The notes: generated from the sequence alone by a model not told the origin. 64,000 nucleotides of DNA from Phytophthora sp. 'mugwort' (GCA_033558025.1 JAUCEF010000005.1:7316001-7380000), one strand, 5' to 3'. Shown: positions 1 to 10,626, counted from the first letter of the stretch. Translations and numbers: made by a program.

Positions 1-900
1 CATCTGGTTGAGAATGATCGCGAAAACGACAAACGCATCTCCCACTTTTACAACAGCGACGAACGCGTCCCCAAACAGTTTTGTTCGGAGACTCGTACTG
101 TCGCCGACGGCCCGTACGCCATTCACGACTGTCCGTGACAATGGTACATCCACGGTTGACAAGGGGGCGATGATGCAACAAGTCAGTATCCGTCGCATCT
201 TCCTGTGCTAGCCTCACAGGTTCATGGGGGGAGTATGACATGGCTGGTGTAGCCGTCTCCTTGGATGAAACCTGCGACGCGCATTTATCAGTGCGTCAAC
301 TTCATGATTGCACTTGGTGGACGTTCCCTCAGTAGACCCAACAGTAGTATATCAAAGGTTGCCTTTAGTGGACGAAGGTTGCCTACAAGCCGAGATCAAG
401 ACCGACGATAGGGATTCAATCTAATACAGCATTCTCTCCATTTTACCATCTACCCCCCAGTGTCCCTTTCAAGCAAAAGCCTTCGGCCTTAGATTGACCC
501 TATGTCATCCAAGGTCTGTCCCAGGGGCGATTTGTGATCAAGGACGGAGTAGAGTACTCAAAGGGTGGCAGCACAGTCGTGCACGAGTCACACGACAACG
601 TGTACAGGCCTGTGTTTTTTTTAACGACCCGAAGCACCGACATATCCTGTATTTAGACTACGGTGGGCATCCTTCACGTTGTTTGAGATGCATACATGTT
701 AGTTTTGTTTTTATTAATGTTTTTAGTTTCTCAATTAAACTCATTTTTACCCGAAACTGCTCGAGAAGAGCATCCAAAGTTCCGCATACATGTAGCAATT
801 CCTCATGTCGAATGGCGGGTGTAAAATGTCTTTTTTTACTCTACGATACCACTCCATCCCAAAAATGATATGACGCACGACTCTTTTGCTCGTCTCAAAA
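1..900. other. No gene recognised
   Basis: Only short reading frames without recognisable motifs are present on either strand. No LTR, terminal inverted repeat or RNA gene was seen. It may be decayed transposon DNA, but nothing in it supports a specific class. Confidence 0.5.
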
Positions 901-1009
901 TTGATGTCCTCAATATATGTTAGGTTTAGTTATGGCGCGCAGCCTGTGCTATGCGATGCTGGGACACAATCGCAGCTGTTTCGGGCGTGCATTGAAGGCT
1001 CACGGAAAG

Positions 1010-2322
1010 TCATCCCTCCCGTTCAAGCTTCGCTTTGGCCATGTGACGAGGCTTGAACGCGTTGTCTCCTGCATCCATAATGCACGAGTCCATCGAGTCT
1101 TGAAGGCCCAAGAACACCGCGTAGGGAGGCAGCTCCAAGTAGGCAGCAGTAACAGCATCTACGAGCTCGTCGATGTTGCGCGGAGACCGCAGCCGTTGAC
1201 GTGCTTGGATAGCCGTGAAGAGGTCCAGATCCGAGGTCGGGTGAGTTGGTGCTGGCAGCAGAGCTCGACATCCAGCCCCTGCTGCTTCACCACCGCCGCA
1301 AACCGTGAATCTTCGGGGATGATGTGTGCAGGCGCGTTGTCCTGCCGAACCCGAACGTGAACGCCTTTACCAGCCGAAGGCCATCGCTGGCGGATGGCTG
1401 GGAGTGGATGCTCGATCAGAATCGTGCGGTACGTCTCTTGATCGACGCGACCTTCCTTCGTCTCAATCGCTAGTCGCCTTGTGCAGCTCCGAATGGCGGG
1501 AATGTGGACGACGAATGGCCAGATGCCGAGCTGGGCCGTCAAAGTAAGATCCCGAAGTCGTGTCTTGGTATTGGTATTGCAACTGCGACCAGCATCATCA
1601 CCTCGGTGATGTAGCGCCTCGAGCGAACCTTGCAATGGGGCGCTTCTTCACCAGGAAAGCATGTAGTAGCAACGCTTAACATTTGTCAAATAGAATAAAT
1701 TGATATCTACATGAATGGTGTTATACATACCACTAAAAAGCAGAGACAGAGGCTGCACATGCAAGATGCACCAAGCCACTCTGGCCGCCTTGTTCACGTC
1801 CGTCAGCCGCGGTTTAATGTTGCAGACGGACGCCACGACCTGCCCCCCCCCCCTTCACTTTCACGCGTCGCTGAAGCGTAGCTCTGGGAACGCCACACGC
1901 CGCTGACGCCGACCTGTTTGTACTGCTCTGGTCCAACGGAGTGATGCGCAACTTCTCCAGCTTCGCTGGCAGGTTAAGGAGTGGTCACCCACGCGCATGG
2001 CGGTGGGAGTCGGCGCACAGGCGACCGCTTTGGCTTCTTTCGCCTTCGTCCTCTGCCACACTCTTGATATCGTCCGCCGGCCGACGCAAAACTTTGCCGC
2101 CACCTCCTTCACGGCACCTCGACGTGGCGCACCTTCTACTGGTCTCTGCAGCAGTGACAGGATAACTTGGTCGCGGTCGCTGTCGCTCAACTCTCGTCTA
2201 CGTTCCGCGGTCGGCAGCGCGCCGCAAAACCAAGAATGAAACAAAAGCAAATGGGGGTATGAGAGAGGAGGGGCGACATGTTCGATGTTTATCCCCTTTC
2301 CTAGCTCCCAGTAATCATTCAT
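1010..2322 (-). pseudogene. Broken Tc1/mariner-type transposase
   Basis: A DDE transposase read on the minus strand in several frames. The N-terminal helix-turn-helix lies around 2210-1980 (serine/aspartate-rich start, then VAAKFCVGRRTISRVWQ). The first catalytic block lies near 1730-1680 and reads YNTIHVDINLFYLTNVKR, so the family's usual HVDEKWF has lost the E-K-W. The second block (VRQDNAPAHI) is near 1320 and the third (a degraded SPDLN-like block, TSDLDLF) near 1220. The C-terminus runs to about 1010. At least two frameshifts and stops separate the blocks, so no active enzyme is expected. Terminal inverted repeats were not identified. The class rests on the order and spacing of the three acidic blocks. 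Confidence 0.75.
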
Positions 2323-2614
2323 TTGGTCACCGTGGCGCCAAATCTAACGTGCGTTTGATTTGTGCCTACAGCTTAAACCGTGAGACCGCACCGCATAATA
2401 ATCCAAAAGTACCTACGACATTAGGTCCTCTTCTTCTTTGATTATAAAAATAAATTTTAACTTAATTTGAACTGTCGCTTGAGACAAAAGAGCATGACAC
2501 AAGACGATATTCACAAAATGCGCATTAAAAAACTGCCCATGTAACATTTTTGAGACGGAGTGGTAAAAGGCTGCCATTAATAGTTGCATTCAATATTGCT
2601 ACGGGGATCCTACA

Positions 2615-2909
2615 ATACAGACAACGACTAAAAAATGGCCGGCAGCGTTGAACCCCATATACCGGTAGTATAGTTCAGCTACTATACCCGACAGAAAAAC
2701 TCGGCACTGACAAAGTCAGGATTAGATTGGATGAAATGACGTCCAGTCGGACAACAAAAGGACATAAATCTCGTTGCTTAATTGGTTTAAATTACATGCT
2801 CCAGCATTCTATTGGCTAATTTATGTTCGATTTTAGTATGGGAGTTGTAGAAATGGATTAGCAAACTGCCGAGTTTTTCGTTGCCGGCTTTTTTAGTCAT
2901 TGTCTGTAT
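2615..2909. repeat. Small inverted-repeat (MITE-like) element
   Basis: The left arm at 2615-2649 starts ATACAGACAACGACTA. The right arm at 2877-2909 is its imperfect reverse complement (ends TAGTCATTGTCTGTAT). Together they delimit about 295 bp with no coding capacity. The right 130 bp recur in direct orientation at 6141-6270, and a diverged left arm recurs at 8916-8952, so this is a repeat family rather than a chance palindrome. No target-site duplication could be fixed. Confidence 0.5.
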
Positions 2910-3084
2910 AATTCGGGTGCACCGATCCCGGCTACTGCATCTCATGCGCACAAAGATCCTCAAGGCAGCTCCGACAGTCGAAAGGGGGATCCTTTTGAAG
3001 CCGGTCCTGACAACGGTATGTATATGTAGCAGAAAAGAGATTCGGTTGGAAAAGACAAGCACGGAGGGCGCAAGTTGGTGCGCA

Positions 3085-3385
3085 CATTACATGGAACGGT
3101 TATGCTGCCTACAACGGGTACGAGAACGTTGATGGCTGCGGAGCATCGTGCTCAGTGGCCCAAGTAGCTTACAATCATGGCGTTAGCGTTTCGTGCGATC
3201 TACTGCATAATACTGCTCGATACTACCGTTCTTGGTGAGCTAGCTTTAGCGTGAAGTGGATGCTGATGCTGCCCCAGTCGTCGTTCCGAATCGTGGCGCA
3301 GACAAGCAACACGACTTCGATGCCTTCGCTGTAACTCACGTGCTGGCGTTCCTAGTCCCCGACATCATCCACATTTCGGCAAGGA
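3085..3385 (+). pseudogene. Fragment of SLC45/sucrose-type transporter
   Basis: Translation gives NGYAAYNGYENV, then a Cys-containing loop, VAYNHGVSV and, after a break, SVKWMLMLPQSSFRIVAQTS. These match in order the middle loop and following membrane segments of the intact paralogue at 6680-8110 (AYNGNKGQFFG, DAYNHGVSIAGG, GVKWVLTLSTIPQTF). Stops and small deletions interrupt it. It is a relic of another member of the local transporter family, in the same orientation as the intact copy downstream. Confidence 0.7.
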
Positions 3386-3389
3386 CAGA

Positions 3390-4260
3390 CCAGCTGCGAA
3401 AATGGCTACACCCCCGTTGGCTGCATGCTGCTTTTGTGGCGTCGTTCCAGCTCGTGAAGTTTAGAGCGAAAATATTATATATTAAGGGGAAGTTCCCCAA
3501 TATCTTGTGCATAGCTATGGTTCATCATCTTCTCGGTATTGGCAATACCCTCTGGTATTGATTTCGCTTTACACCATAAGCTTCCACAAAGCTCACTTCG
3601 CGCGGCTTTTCCCATGACGATTGGTCATGGTGAACGTCATGACCAACGCAGGATGTGGCAAGTGCTCAAACAGGTTCACCCCGAAACGTTCAGTTATGTT
3701 ATAGAGACCAGACGTACAAAGTTCACATGTTGCAGTTCATCAGCTTGAAAGCACAGTCCATGCAATGCTGGAGACGTGCAGCATGCAACTTGTATGATGC
3801 ACGTCTCAAGCGTTCAGTGAAGACTTACGCTGCTAGCTGAACCCAGCGATAGCAACTCACGAGGTGATTGAGCTTACAGTTTCGAATCAGTACGTTCGAG
3901 GCGTATTTCACCTCTTATTGTTGGGACTTGCCACGGGCCTGTTCTGGCGTGCGCTCAGTGATAAATCGGTCGCCTGTCCCTATTGGGGCTTACCACTGAA
4001 CTAATTGCAGCCCAAGCGGCCCTCCCGTTGAAGCGACGGACAAGACCATGTGTCGATTGTCAAGCCCCTCGTCCACCAACGTTGCGTACTGGACGCAACG
4101 ATTTCTATTTCCGAACTCGCGCATGCGTGCGTTACATGACGGATCGGCTTGGAAACCTCATGGCCCAGCACCGGTAAGGATGGAAGAGCGCTTGCTACTG
4201 GCTCCATTGCTGCGTCCCATTCGCTTGGGTCGAGTGCCGCTTTTCTTCGTTTTCTATTCG
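3390..4260. other. Intergenic, nothing assignable
   Basis: Short overlapping frames only. The last part is the upstream region of the transporter at 4346. No repeats or transposon motifs were recognised. Confidence 0.5.
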
Positions 4261-4268
4261 CTCACTCT
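4261..4268 (+). promoter_or_regulatory. Oomycete initiator-like element
   Basis: CTCACTCT matches the oomycete initiator consensus YTCANTYY and lies 78 bp upstream of the transporter start codon. It is followed closely by an AATT-containing stretch where a flanking promoter element would be expected. A related match sits upstream of the paralogue at 8110. The assignment is by motif only. Confidence 0.4.
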
Positions 4269-4345
4269 GGAATTGGCGTCGCTTCAACTACCCACCTCAA
4301 ACAACTCGAAACCTGATCCCGCGCTCGTTGACGCGTGCCATCCTG

Positions 4346-5779
4346 ATGGATAACACTCTTAAGGAACTCGAAGCCGGCAACTATGATATTCAAGACTCAC
4401 CGGCATTTAAAGGGGAACGCAAGTCGATCGTCAGTGCCTCGATCCCGCACCTGTTGCTGATCTCCATGCCTCGGATGGCGATCCGAATGGCGTGGTCCGC
4501 TCAATGGGCGGCGCTTGGACCTTTCCTTGGTACCATGATGCCCCAATACGCCGTGCAGCTCGCGCAGATCATCGGTCCGGTCTCGGGTATCCTAGTGGCA
4601 CCGATAGTCGGTGCTTTCAGTGATCGGAGCACTAGCAAGTGGGGTCGCCGCCGACCCTACCTAATGTATGGTGCAGTCACGAGCGCCATTTGCTGGACTG
4701 CAATGGGGTATACCCGCCAGATCGGAGATGCGTTGGGAGACACCGGCAGCGGCAAGGAAGGGGAAGAGACCAATCGATTCTGGACGATCTTCCTCACAAT
4801 CTTCTTCTACGCGTGGATGGACATCACCGTGAATGTGGTGCAGACGCCCCTGTATTTGATGATCTCGGACTTTGCTGGCGAGCGCCAGACGCTGGCATCT
4901 TCTCTTGGCCAGGGATGGTCCTTTCTTGGCTCAGTCATGGTCTCAGGTTACATCTACCTGTTTGGTGCCGCTCACCTGACACTGCGATGGTTCCTCTTTA
5001 TGCTATCTGCTGTGATGGTGGGTACCGTATCGGTTGCGTGCTTCTTCAGTCAAGAGCGTCCGCGTGAGAAACTTGAGCGGCTTAGTGAATCGAGTTGGCT
5101 GCAGGTCAAGAACGCTTTTGAATCCATCTATCACGGATTCAAATCGCTTCCAGGAGAGCTGCTCAAGTTCTGCATCGTGATCTTCTGCGTCATGTATGGA
5201 TTCTCGGCCTATAATGGCAACAAAGGGCAGTTCTTCGGCATTGAAGTTTACGGTGGCACTGCAATGGGGGCCAAGACCTGTGCACCTGACTGCACGGATG
5301 CCCAAGACGCATATAACCGTGGTGTTCGAGTTGCTGGAGGGTCCGCAGACCTACTTTTCAGCCTCGTGGGCTACATTTATTCGTGGGCTTTACCGTGGCT
5401 TGTGAAGAAATTCGGTGCCAAGTGGATGCTTGCGGCCTCATTGATCCCTCAGTCCATGTTAATTATCGTCGCCTTCTCTACTAGCGTGCCACTTGACGTA
5501 GGAATTGTGATCTTCACTTCTGTCACTCTGACGACTCTCTTTGCGCTGAATGTGCCCGTGATTGTGCACGTGCTGGGGCATGATGCTGAGATTGGGGTCT
5601 ACGTTGGCGTGTTCAACGCCGCGAACTGCCTCGGCCAACTACTCAACTTTTCTATCGGTGCTGCCGTAATTGATACGCCCATGGGCTACAAGCTTCCCGT
5701 ATTCCTTGGCGGAATCATGAGCTTCATCGGCATGGTGTTTACCTTATTCCTATTCAAGGTTAAGATGCACTCTTTATAA
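4346..5779 (+). CDS. SLC45/sucrose-type sugar:H+ symporter (MFS, GPH-like)
   Basis: A 477-residue polytopic membrane protein of the sucrose-transporter/SLC45 type, which in known members couples uptake of sucrose or other sugars to protons. A cytosolic N-terminus of about 30 residues is followed by roughly twelve hydrophobic segments. The family signature between TM2 and TM3 is present (DRSTSKWGRRRPY, about residues 93-105), as is the conserved TM1 stretch PRMAIRMAWSAQWAALGP. A Cys-containing central extracellular loop (CAPDCTDAQD) follows TM7. The first ATG in frame with the conserved N-terminus is at 4346; upstream codons lack an ATG. No intron is needed. It shares most of its layout with 6680-8110 and 44613-46091. 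The substrate cannot be read from sequence. Confidence 0.88.
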   Translation: MDNTLKELEAGNYDIQDSPAFKGERKSIVSASIPHLLLISMPRMAIRMAWSAQWAALGPFLGTMMPQYAVQLAQIIGPVSGILVAPIVGAFSDRSTSKWGRRRPYLMYGAVTSAICWTAMGYTRQIGDALGDTGSGKEGEETNRFWTIFLTIFFYAWMDITVNVVQTPLYLMISDFAGERQTLASSLGQGWSFLGSVMVSGYIYLFGAAHLTLRWFLFMLSAVMVGTVSVACFFSQERPREKLERLSESSWLQVKNAFESIYHGFKSLPGELLKFCIVIFCVMYGFSAYNGNKGQFFGIEVYGGTAMGAKTCAPDCTDAQDAYNRGVRVAGGSADLLFSLVGYIYSWALPWLVKKFGAKWMLAASLIPQSMLIIVAFSTSVPLDVGIVIFTSVTLTTLFALNVPVIVHVLGHDAEIGVYVGVFNAANCLGQLLNFSIGAAVIDTPMGYKLPVFLGGIMSFIGMVFTLFLFKVKMHSL

Positions 5780-6140
5780 CTACCGAGGTAGGCAGTAGAT
5801 TGATAGTTGTAGTGGTGCATGTATTTAGCCGTCGTTCAGAAGACGATTCAGTCATTCAGTGATCTGTGACTCTTGCCGGATTGATTCGCGTGAATGCGAT
5901 TTTTCGTGGTGTCCTTTCAGTTTGCGTCGAAACATATTGCACTTGGTAAATTATAATGTGGCGCGTATATGAACCTGCACTCTTAGAGAAAACCTGACAT
6001 CTTCAAGTTGAGCTATTTGTCTCTATGTCTCTAATAGACTATTCCTTCAATTCGGAATACATCTAATTTTCCGCAAAACATTTCACCATACGACAACACG
6101 GACGTTTTGAGACCGTGTCTATTATCCAAATATCATAGTC
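5780..6140. other. 3' flank of transporter, no gene
   Basis: AT-rich non-coding sequence. No second gene or clear polyadenylation signal was recognised. Confidence 0.5.
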
Positions 6141-6270
6141 GGATTAGTTTAAATTAGATATTCTAGCTTTCTATTAATAAATTTACGATTTCGATTTTAC
6201 TACGGGAGTTGTTGACATGGATTGTCAAATGCCGAGTATATCGTTGCCGTTTTTTAGTCGTTGGCTGTAT
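6141..6270. repeat. Copy of the MITE-like right end
   Basis: Direct-orientation homologue of about 2765-2909. Shared blocks include GTTTAAATTA, GGGAGTTGT and, at the end, TTTTTTAGTC followed by a CTGTAT terminus. It lies downstream of the transporter gene, so copies of the repeat flank that gene. Confidence 0.55.
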
Positions 6271-6679
6271 GTGTCGTTGCAGTTTTCGCAACTCGGCGGT
6301 CGCGTTTCTGCATCCTGTTCTACACCTCCTCCGACATGGGTTCACTTTGCACTTCAAGTTTTGTCAGGAGAAAACTGCAAAAAATACTTTTCAGTTACCG
6401 TGAATGTTCAAATGAAACATTATTCATGTTTACAGTTACGTTTTAATACTATTGTACAATATATTAGAAATACCAGTACTACTACTAAACCTGTGCTAAC
6501 ACTTACTGTAATATAATATCACATTTAAGTAATACTGCTGTAGTACTACGTACTAGTAGCTAAACACGCATAAAGTAGCAATGCATTGCTACTTTACACG
6601 ACCAGATGGAAAGAAGATAGACGAACAAGGATACCGGCATCCGAGACGTGTCTGCAAGGTGCGAAGCTCAAGCACCGTT
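6271..6679. other. AT-rich spacer with TAGTACTAC repeats
   Basis: Non-coding. Around 6470-6560 it is rich in overlapping TACTAC/GTAGTA motifs. A similar cluster occurs at 41005-41110 between TAF1B and eEF1B-beta. It separates the two converging transporter genes. Confidence 0.45.
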
Positions 6680-8110
6680 TTACAAGGAATACATCTTCAT
6701 CTTGAAGCACAATAGGGCCGTAATAAAACCAAGGGCGCTCATGATACCGCCAAGGAACACTGGAAGCTTGTAGCCCAGAGACGTCTCGACCAGGCCAGAG
6801 CCTATGGCAAAGTTAAGCAGCTGGCCGAAGCAGTTCGCTGAGTTTAGAGCTCCGACGTAAATGCCGATCTCCTCATCCTCACCGAAAACATGGATGATAA
6901 CCGGCACAATGAGCGCAAACCAGACAGCCTGGGTGATACTAGTGATCGCAACCACAAAGACGTTAAAAGTCACGCTGCTCGTCCACGCCATAACCATCAG
7001 GAACGTCTGCGGGATGGTCGAGAGCGTGAGAACCCACTTTACACCGAGCTTGTGCACCAGGACCGGCAGTGTCCACGAATATATGTAACCGATAATGTTG
7101 AAAAGCAAATCAGCACGGCCACCTGCGATGCTAACACCGTGGTTATAGGCGTCCTGCTCCTGGGTGCATGGGTTGCATGTGTCGGCGTTCTCTGCTGATC
7201 CATCGTATACCTCGAGACCAAAGAATTGACCCTTGTTGCCATTGTACGCCGTGTAGCCGTACTGGACGAAGAAGAAGCAGACGCAGTAAATTGCGAGTAC
7301 TTTAGGCAGCGTACGAATACCGTAGTAAACGGAGCCAAAGGCGTGGCTAATGCGCTTCCAGGTCGATACTGCGTCTACCTTGCTAGGGTCAAGCGAGGTC
7401 TCTTTGCCGAACACCACGGCAATGTTGATGCAGATGAACATCGTGCCGGACAGCATCCACATGAACCCGTGGAGTGTCTTGTGCGCGGCACCGAAGAACT
7501 CAATGTAGCCGGCGACGAGGATCGAGCCCATAGTCGACCAGGCCTGGCCGAGAGCAGCACCCGTGGTCTGACGGTCACCTGCGAAGTCAGCGACTAAAAG
7601 CATGGCTGGGGTCTGCACGACATTAACCGTGATGTCCATCCACAGGTAAAAGAACACGGTGAGAATCGAAGTCCATGTGCGGTCGGTAGGCCGGCCATCG
7701 GTTCCCTCACCGTGGTCACCAAGTGCTTCGCCCATGTCACGCGTGTAACTCATGGCAATCCAGCAGATAATGCTCAGAATACCAGCAACAATCAAGAACG
7801 GGCGACGCCGACCAAACTTCGAGGTGCTGCGGTCGCTTAAGACACCAACAGTGGGGCCCACGAGCACGCCGACAATGGGCCCGATGAACTGCGTGACTTG
7901 GACTGCAAAGTTGGGCAACATCGTCGAAAGGTAGGGACCGAGAGCTGCCCACTGAGCCGACCAGGCCATGTTGATAGCCATACGCGGCATTGAAACCGCA
8001 AGCAGCAACCAGATTGACGGATGAGACAGCGGAGCCTTGTCACCAGCGCCATCCTTACTTCCGGGCTTGGGAGAACGTTCGAGGTCGTAGTCTTTCTCGA
8101 CGCCGGTCAT
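6680..8110 (-). CDS. SLC45/sucrose-type sugar:H+ symporter (paralogue 2)
   Basis: A 476-residue paralogue of the gene at 4346-5779, encoded on the opposite strand so that the two 3' ends converge. It has about twelve membrane segments and the same signatures: PRMAINMAWSAQWAALGP in TM1, DRSTSKFGRRRPF in the TM2-TM3 loop and AYNGNKGQFFGLEVYDG after TM7. The central loop retains a CNPC motif, an arrangement also seen as CxxxC in the other copies, suggesting a disulphide. A proton-coupled sugar carrier of the plasma membrane is the family expectation; the substrate is unknown. The ATG at 8110 is the first in frame and an initiator-like site lies 35 bp upstream. The reading frame is intact and intronless. 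Confidence 0.88.
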   Translation of the reverse strand: MTGVEKDYDLERSPKPGSKDGAGDKAPLSHPSIWLLLAVSMPRMAINMAWSAQWAALGPYLSTMLPNFAVQVTQFIGPIVGVLVGPTVGVLSDRSTSKFGRRRPFLIVAGILSIICWIAMSYTRDMGEALGDHGEGTDGRPTDRTWTSILTVFFYLWMDITVNVVQTPAMLLVADFAGDRQTTGAALGQAWSTMGSILVAGYIEFFGAAHKTLHGFMWMLSGTMFICINIAVVFGKETSLDPSKVDAVSTWKRISHAFGSVYYGIRTLPKVLAIYCVCFFFVQYGYTAYNGNKGQFFGLEVYDGSAENADTCNPCTQEQDAYNHGVSIAGGRADLLFNIIGYIYSWTLPVLVHKLGVKWVLTLSTIPQTFLMVMAWTSSVTFNVFVVAITSITQAVWFALIVPVIIHVFGEDEEIGIYVGALNSANCFGQLLNFAIGSGLVETSLGYKLPVFLGGIMSALGFITALLCFKMKMYSL

Positions 8111-8144
8111 AGTGGAGAAGTGGAAGCCGGAGAGAGCAATTTGA

Positions 8145-8152
8145 AGAATGAG
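8145..8152 (-). promoter_or_regulatory. Oomycete initiator-like element
   Basis: On the minus strand this reads CTCATTCT, an exact match to YTCANTYY, followed by TCAAATTGC resembling the flanking promoter element MAWTTTNC. It lies 35 bp before the ATG of the transporter, a typical oomycete distance. Confidence 0.55.
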
Positions 8153-8915
8153 AGAGAACTCGGAAGGTTTACTCTACCGTACAACCAGCGGGCTATACAA
8201 CAGGATGACGTTACCGTCCCGTCGGGATTATCTTAATCATCTGTACCTGTAACCATCCGCTACAGGCGAAAAACAGCCACTTCGAGTTTCATCTGCTGCA
8301 AAGCCTCTGCTGTATTGCCTCGAGGCCCTCGAGCAAATGGTCGTCGTACGCTGAAGGGGACTAACGCACGCGCGCGTCAGAGAAAAAAGAAAACGCGGCG
8401 ATGCCGTTCTGTTGCCCCACCAAAACAAGAAAAACAGTTCCGAGATTTCTACTTTGATATTCACTGCGAGATCTCCGATATCGTTTAAAGCACACGTGCA
8501 CAAGCCAGTGAGTTGCAGAGCACTGCGCTGAGGTTATCAGCCAGGTGCCTCAAATCGAGAGAGCATGGAGATACTAATAGTATTCAATACTTTACACGGG
8601 AGCATCGTCAAAACGTGACGACCCACCTTTGACAAGTAAGCTGTTACCTCTCTATCAACTCTTTACTTGTCTCCAATCGATATCTCATTGAGATCATATC
8701 TATTAATGAGCGCACAATGGAATATGACCAATTTACGTGTAGAAGGTCAAATTCGCCCCACGAAGTGCATCCGCAGTGCATTCATTACCCAACAACGCAT
8801 TACCCCATCCGGGCGCGGTGCTAGGCCACATGTCAAATCGTCTGTTTGAATAGTCAGGGGGTGAGTTTATCGGGCTGGGGCAAGTTCAAGACAGTGCGTA
8901 GAGTACTATGTCGCA
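8153..8915. other. Intergenic, no gene recognised
   Basis: Upstream region of the minus-strand transporter and a further stretch of unassigned sequence. Only short random frames are present. Confidence 0.5.
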
Positions 8916-8952
8916 GTACAGATAACGACGGAGAAATCCGGCACCGCTGAAT
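8916..8952. repeat. Diverged left arm of the MITE-like repeat
   Basis: GTACAGATAACGACGG followed by CCGGCACCGCTGAATG resembles the left arm at 2615-2652 in the same orientation. No matching right arm was found nearby. Diverged, so tentative. Confidence 0.3.
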
Positions 8953-8994
8953 GTCATCCTCCATACACAAAAATGAGAGGAATTACCTCATCTA

Positions 8995-9977
8995 CAGGCC
9001 ACTTTAATAGCGGGAAATTCCACTCTTTACCGATATTAAGCTAAGTGGCGGTATGAAAGGCGCTCTTAGAAAAGGTAAGGTGAGGGAATGACGGACGTAT
9101 AGTCAAACTAAGATAAATGTATTGAAGTGATTGCATCAAGGGAACGCGGTAGGTCATTTGTGCAGTACCAAACCTCATGTTACCTGCTGTTCTCTCGAAC
9201 TGCAAGTGCGGAAACCAAATCGAGTTGTTTGGCGTGGGAGAATACCTTCCAGTGAGAAATCTGTTAATGACTGGCGGTAGTCATTCCTCCCCCAACCGAT
9301 GATCGAGAAGTCTGCCTCCACCGTCGCGGTATTTGGGAATAAGTTGCTTATGCCCCGCAAAACTCTTGTAGCGTCGAAAACCGCCAACCCACAAGCGTCC
9401 ATCCTGCGCTAAACCCGGTGTATTCATCGGAACACGTATTCAAGGCTTCATGCAGGTCGCTGTCCCCCTAACAGCTTGGATAAGCTCCTGATGCACAGTC
9501 TCAATTGCTCGATACGTTCCGACGTCCAACAGCGTCAACAGGACGATGCATGTGTTCTCTGATGTGCGGGTTTTAGCCAGTATGTGGGGCATAACCGGCG
9601 GTCGTTCCATGTCATCGGCTTCAATGAGGGAGTTGCGGGTCGCAACAATGCTTGCTATACCGACAAGTAGTCCAACAAATAACCCAGCCACCGAGCGAGC
9701 ACACTCAATTATCTCTTCTTGCGAAAAATGACTGAAGTATGTCGATAACAAAAATTCCTCTATCTGGGAAGTCCAGCGGTCGTTGCTGATTGGATATTCG
9801 TCCGTTGTGGCGCCCGTGGGCGCCCGTTTTCCAACGGTTGATCTCGAGATATTGGCTCGTTGGTTTCACCTTGGTGCTGCCACAATCTGGTGACCTCACG
9901 TAGAATGTCAAATGGCACATTTAAAAAAAGGTAAGCTGCGGGAATTCGGGCCAAATTCCCGCTATTAAAGTGGCCTG
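8995..9977. mobile_element. hAT element, 983-bp derivative with TIRs and 8-bp TSD
   Basis: The element begins CAGGCCACTTTAATAG and ends with the exact reverse complement; terminal inverted repeats of 22 bp match perfectly (8995-9016 and 9956-9977). Both sides carry the same 8-bp duplication CTCATCTA (8987-8994 and 9978-9985), the size expected for hAT. Subterminal direct motifs (AAAAGGTAAG) lie inside both ends. The interior on the minus strand encodes a relic of the hAT transposase C-terminus, so this is an internally deleted, non-autonomous copy. Confidence 0.88.
9175..9402 (-). pseudogene. hAT transposase C-terminal remnant
   Basis: Minus-strand translation contains FPNTATVEADFSIIGWGRN then DYRQSLTDFSLEGIL, the arrangement expected of the hAT dimerisation region (nT.s.VE..FS followed by the conserved helix). 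A further minus-strand frame (about 9440-9751) lies upstream inside the same element. It is too short and interrupted to be functional. Its position inside the delimited hAT element supports the call. Confidence 0.7.
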
Positions 9978-9985
9978 CTCATCTA

Positions 9986-10464
9986 AGTGCACCATTTGGG
10001 GCCGCACAAGGCACAAAATTTCTGCAAAAAAGGGATTTTGGGTACTAACGTAAAAATACAATTTTCATGTTTTACAAATCCGATTGGTTCACTTTTCGAG
10101 CAAACTATAAACTGCCTCGCTCCGCGATTTTGGCGACCATCCTGGAGTTAACATAGGAGGATATCAACTTCTGGTCAACATACCAATGCAATCCTGGACC
10201 AGAGACGGGCGAGAAATCATTCTTACAGGAGCGAAGTGTTCCAGAACCCACGAATCCTCAATTGCGGATTTACGTAGATCGAGCTGCCCGGGATAACATC
10301 CTAATTCGATGGGCCTGCGCGCAGCCGGAAATAACCAATCCCACACCATACCGAAGATGACACGCTGAGCACTTGCGATTCTTATGGGGTGCCAACATTA
10401 TAAATAGCGGCATGACGGCAAGTGGGGACACAATTAGGCTTTGAAACCCACCGGATTTCTATCA
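9986..10464. other. Intergenic, no gene recognised
   Basis: No coding or structural feature was found between the hAT duplication and the hairpin. Confidence 0.5.
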
Positions 10465-10626
10465 TTCTGCCTCCAGTGGCCGCCGTCTCGATGCCTTGTA
10501 CCTGACCATGCTCCTTTACTGTCTACATAGAAAATGATATGTAATAGAAAATGATATGTAATATGTAGACAGTAAAGGAGCATGGTCAGGTACAAGGCAT
10601 CGAGACGGCGGCTACTGGAGGCAGAA
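10465..10626. repeat. Near-perfect 64-bp inverted repeat (hairpin) with duplicated 17-bp loop
   Basis: Arms at 10465-10528 and 10563-10626 are reverse complements over 64 bp with one mismatch by eye (G10479 region against A). The 34-bp loop (10529-10562) consists of exactly two copies of AGAAAATGATATGTAAT. No open frame spans it and no target-site duplication was seen. It could be a foldback/MITE element or a source of a long double-stranded RNA stem. Confidence 0.9.

Noticed and set aside
4639..5067. 142-codon frame inside the transporter gene
   Set aside because: Alternate-frame shadow of a conserved membrane protein; no independent signals.
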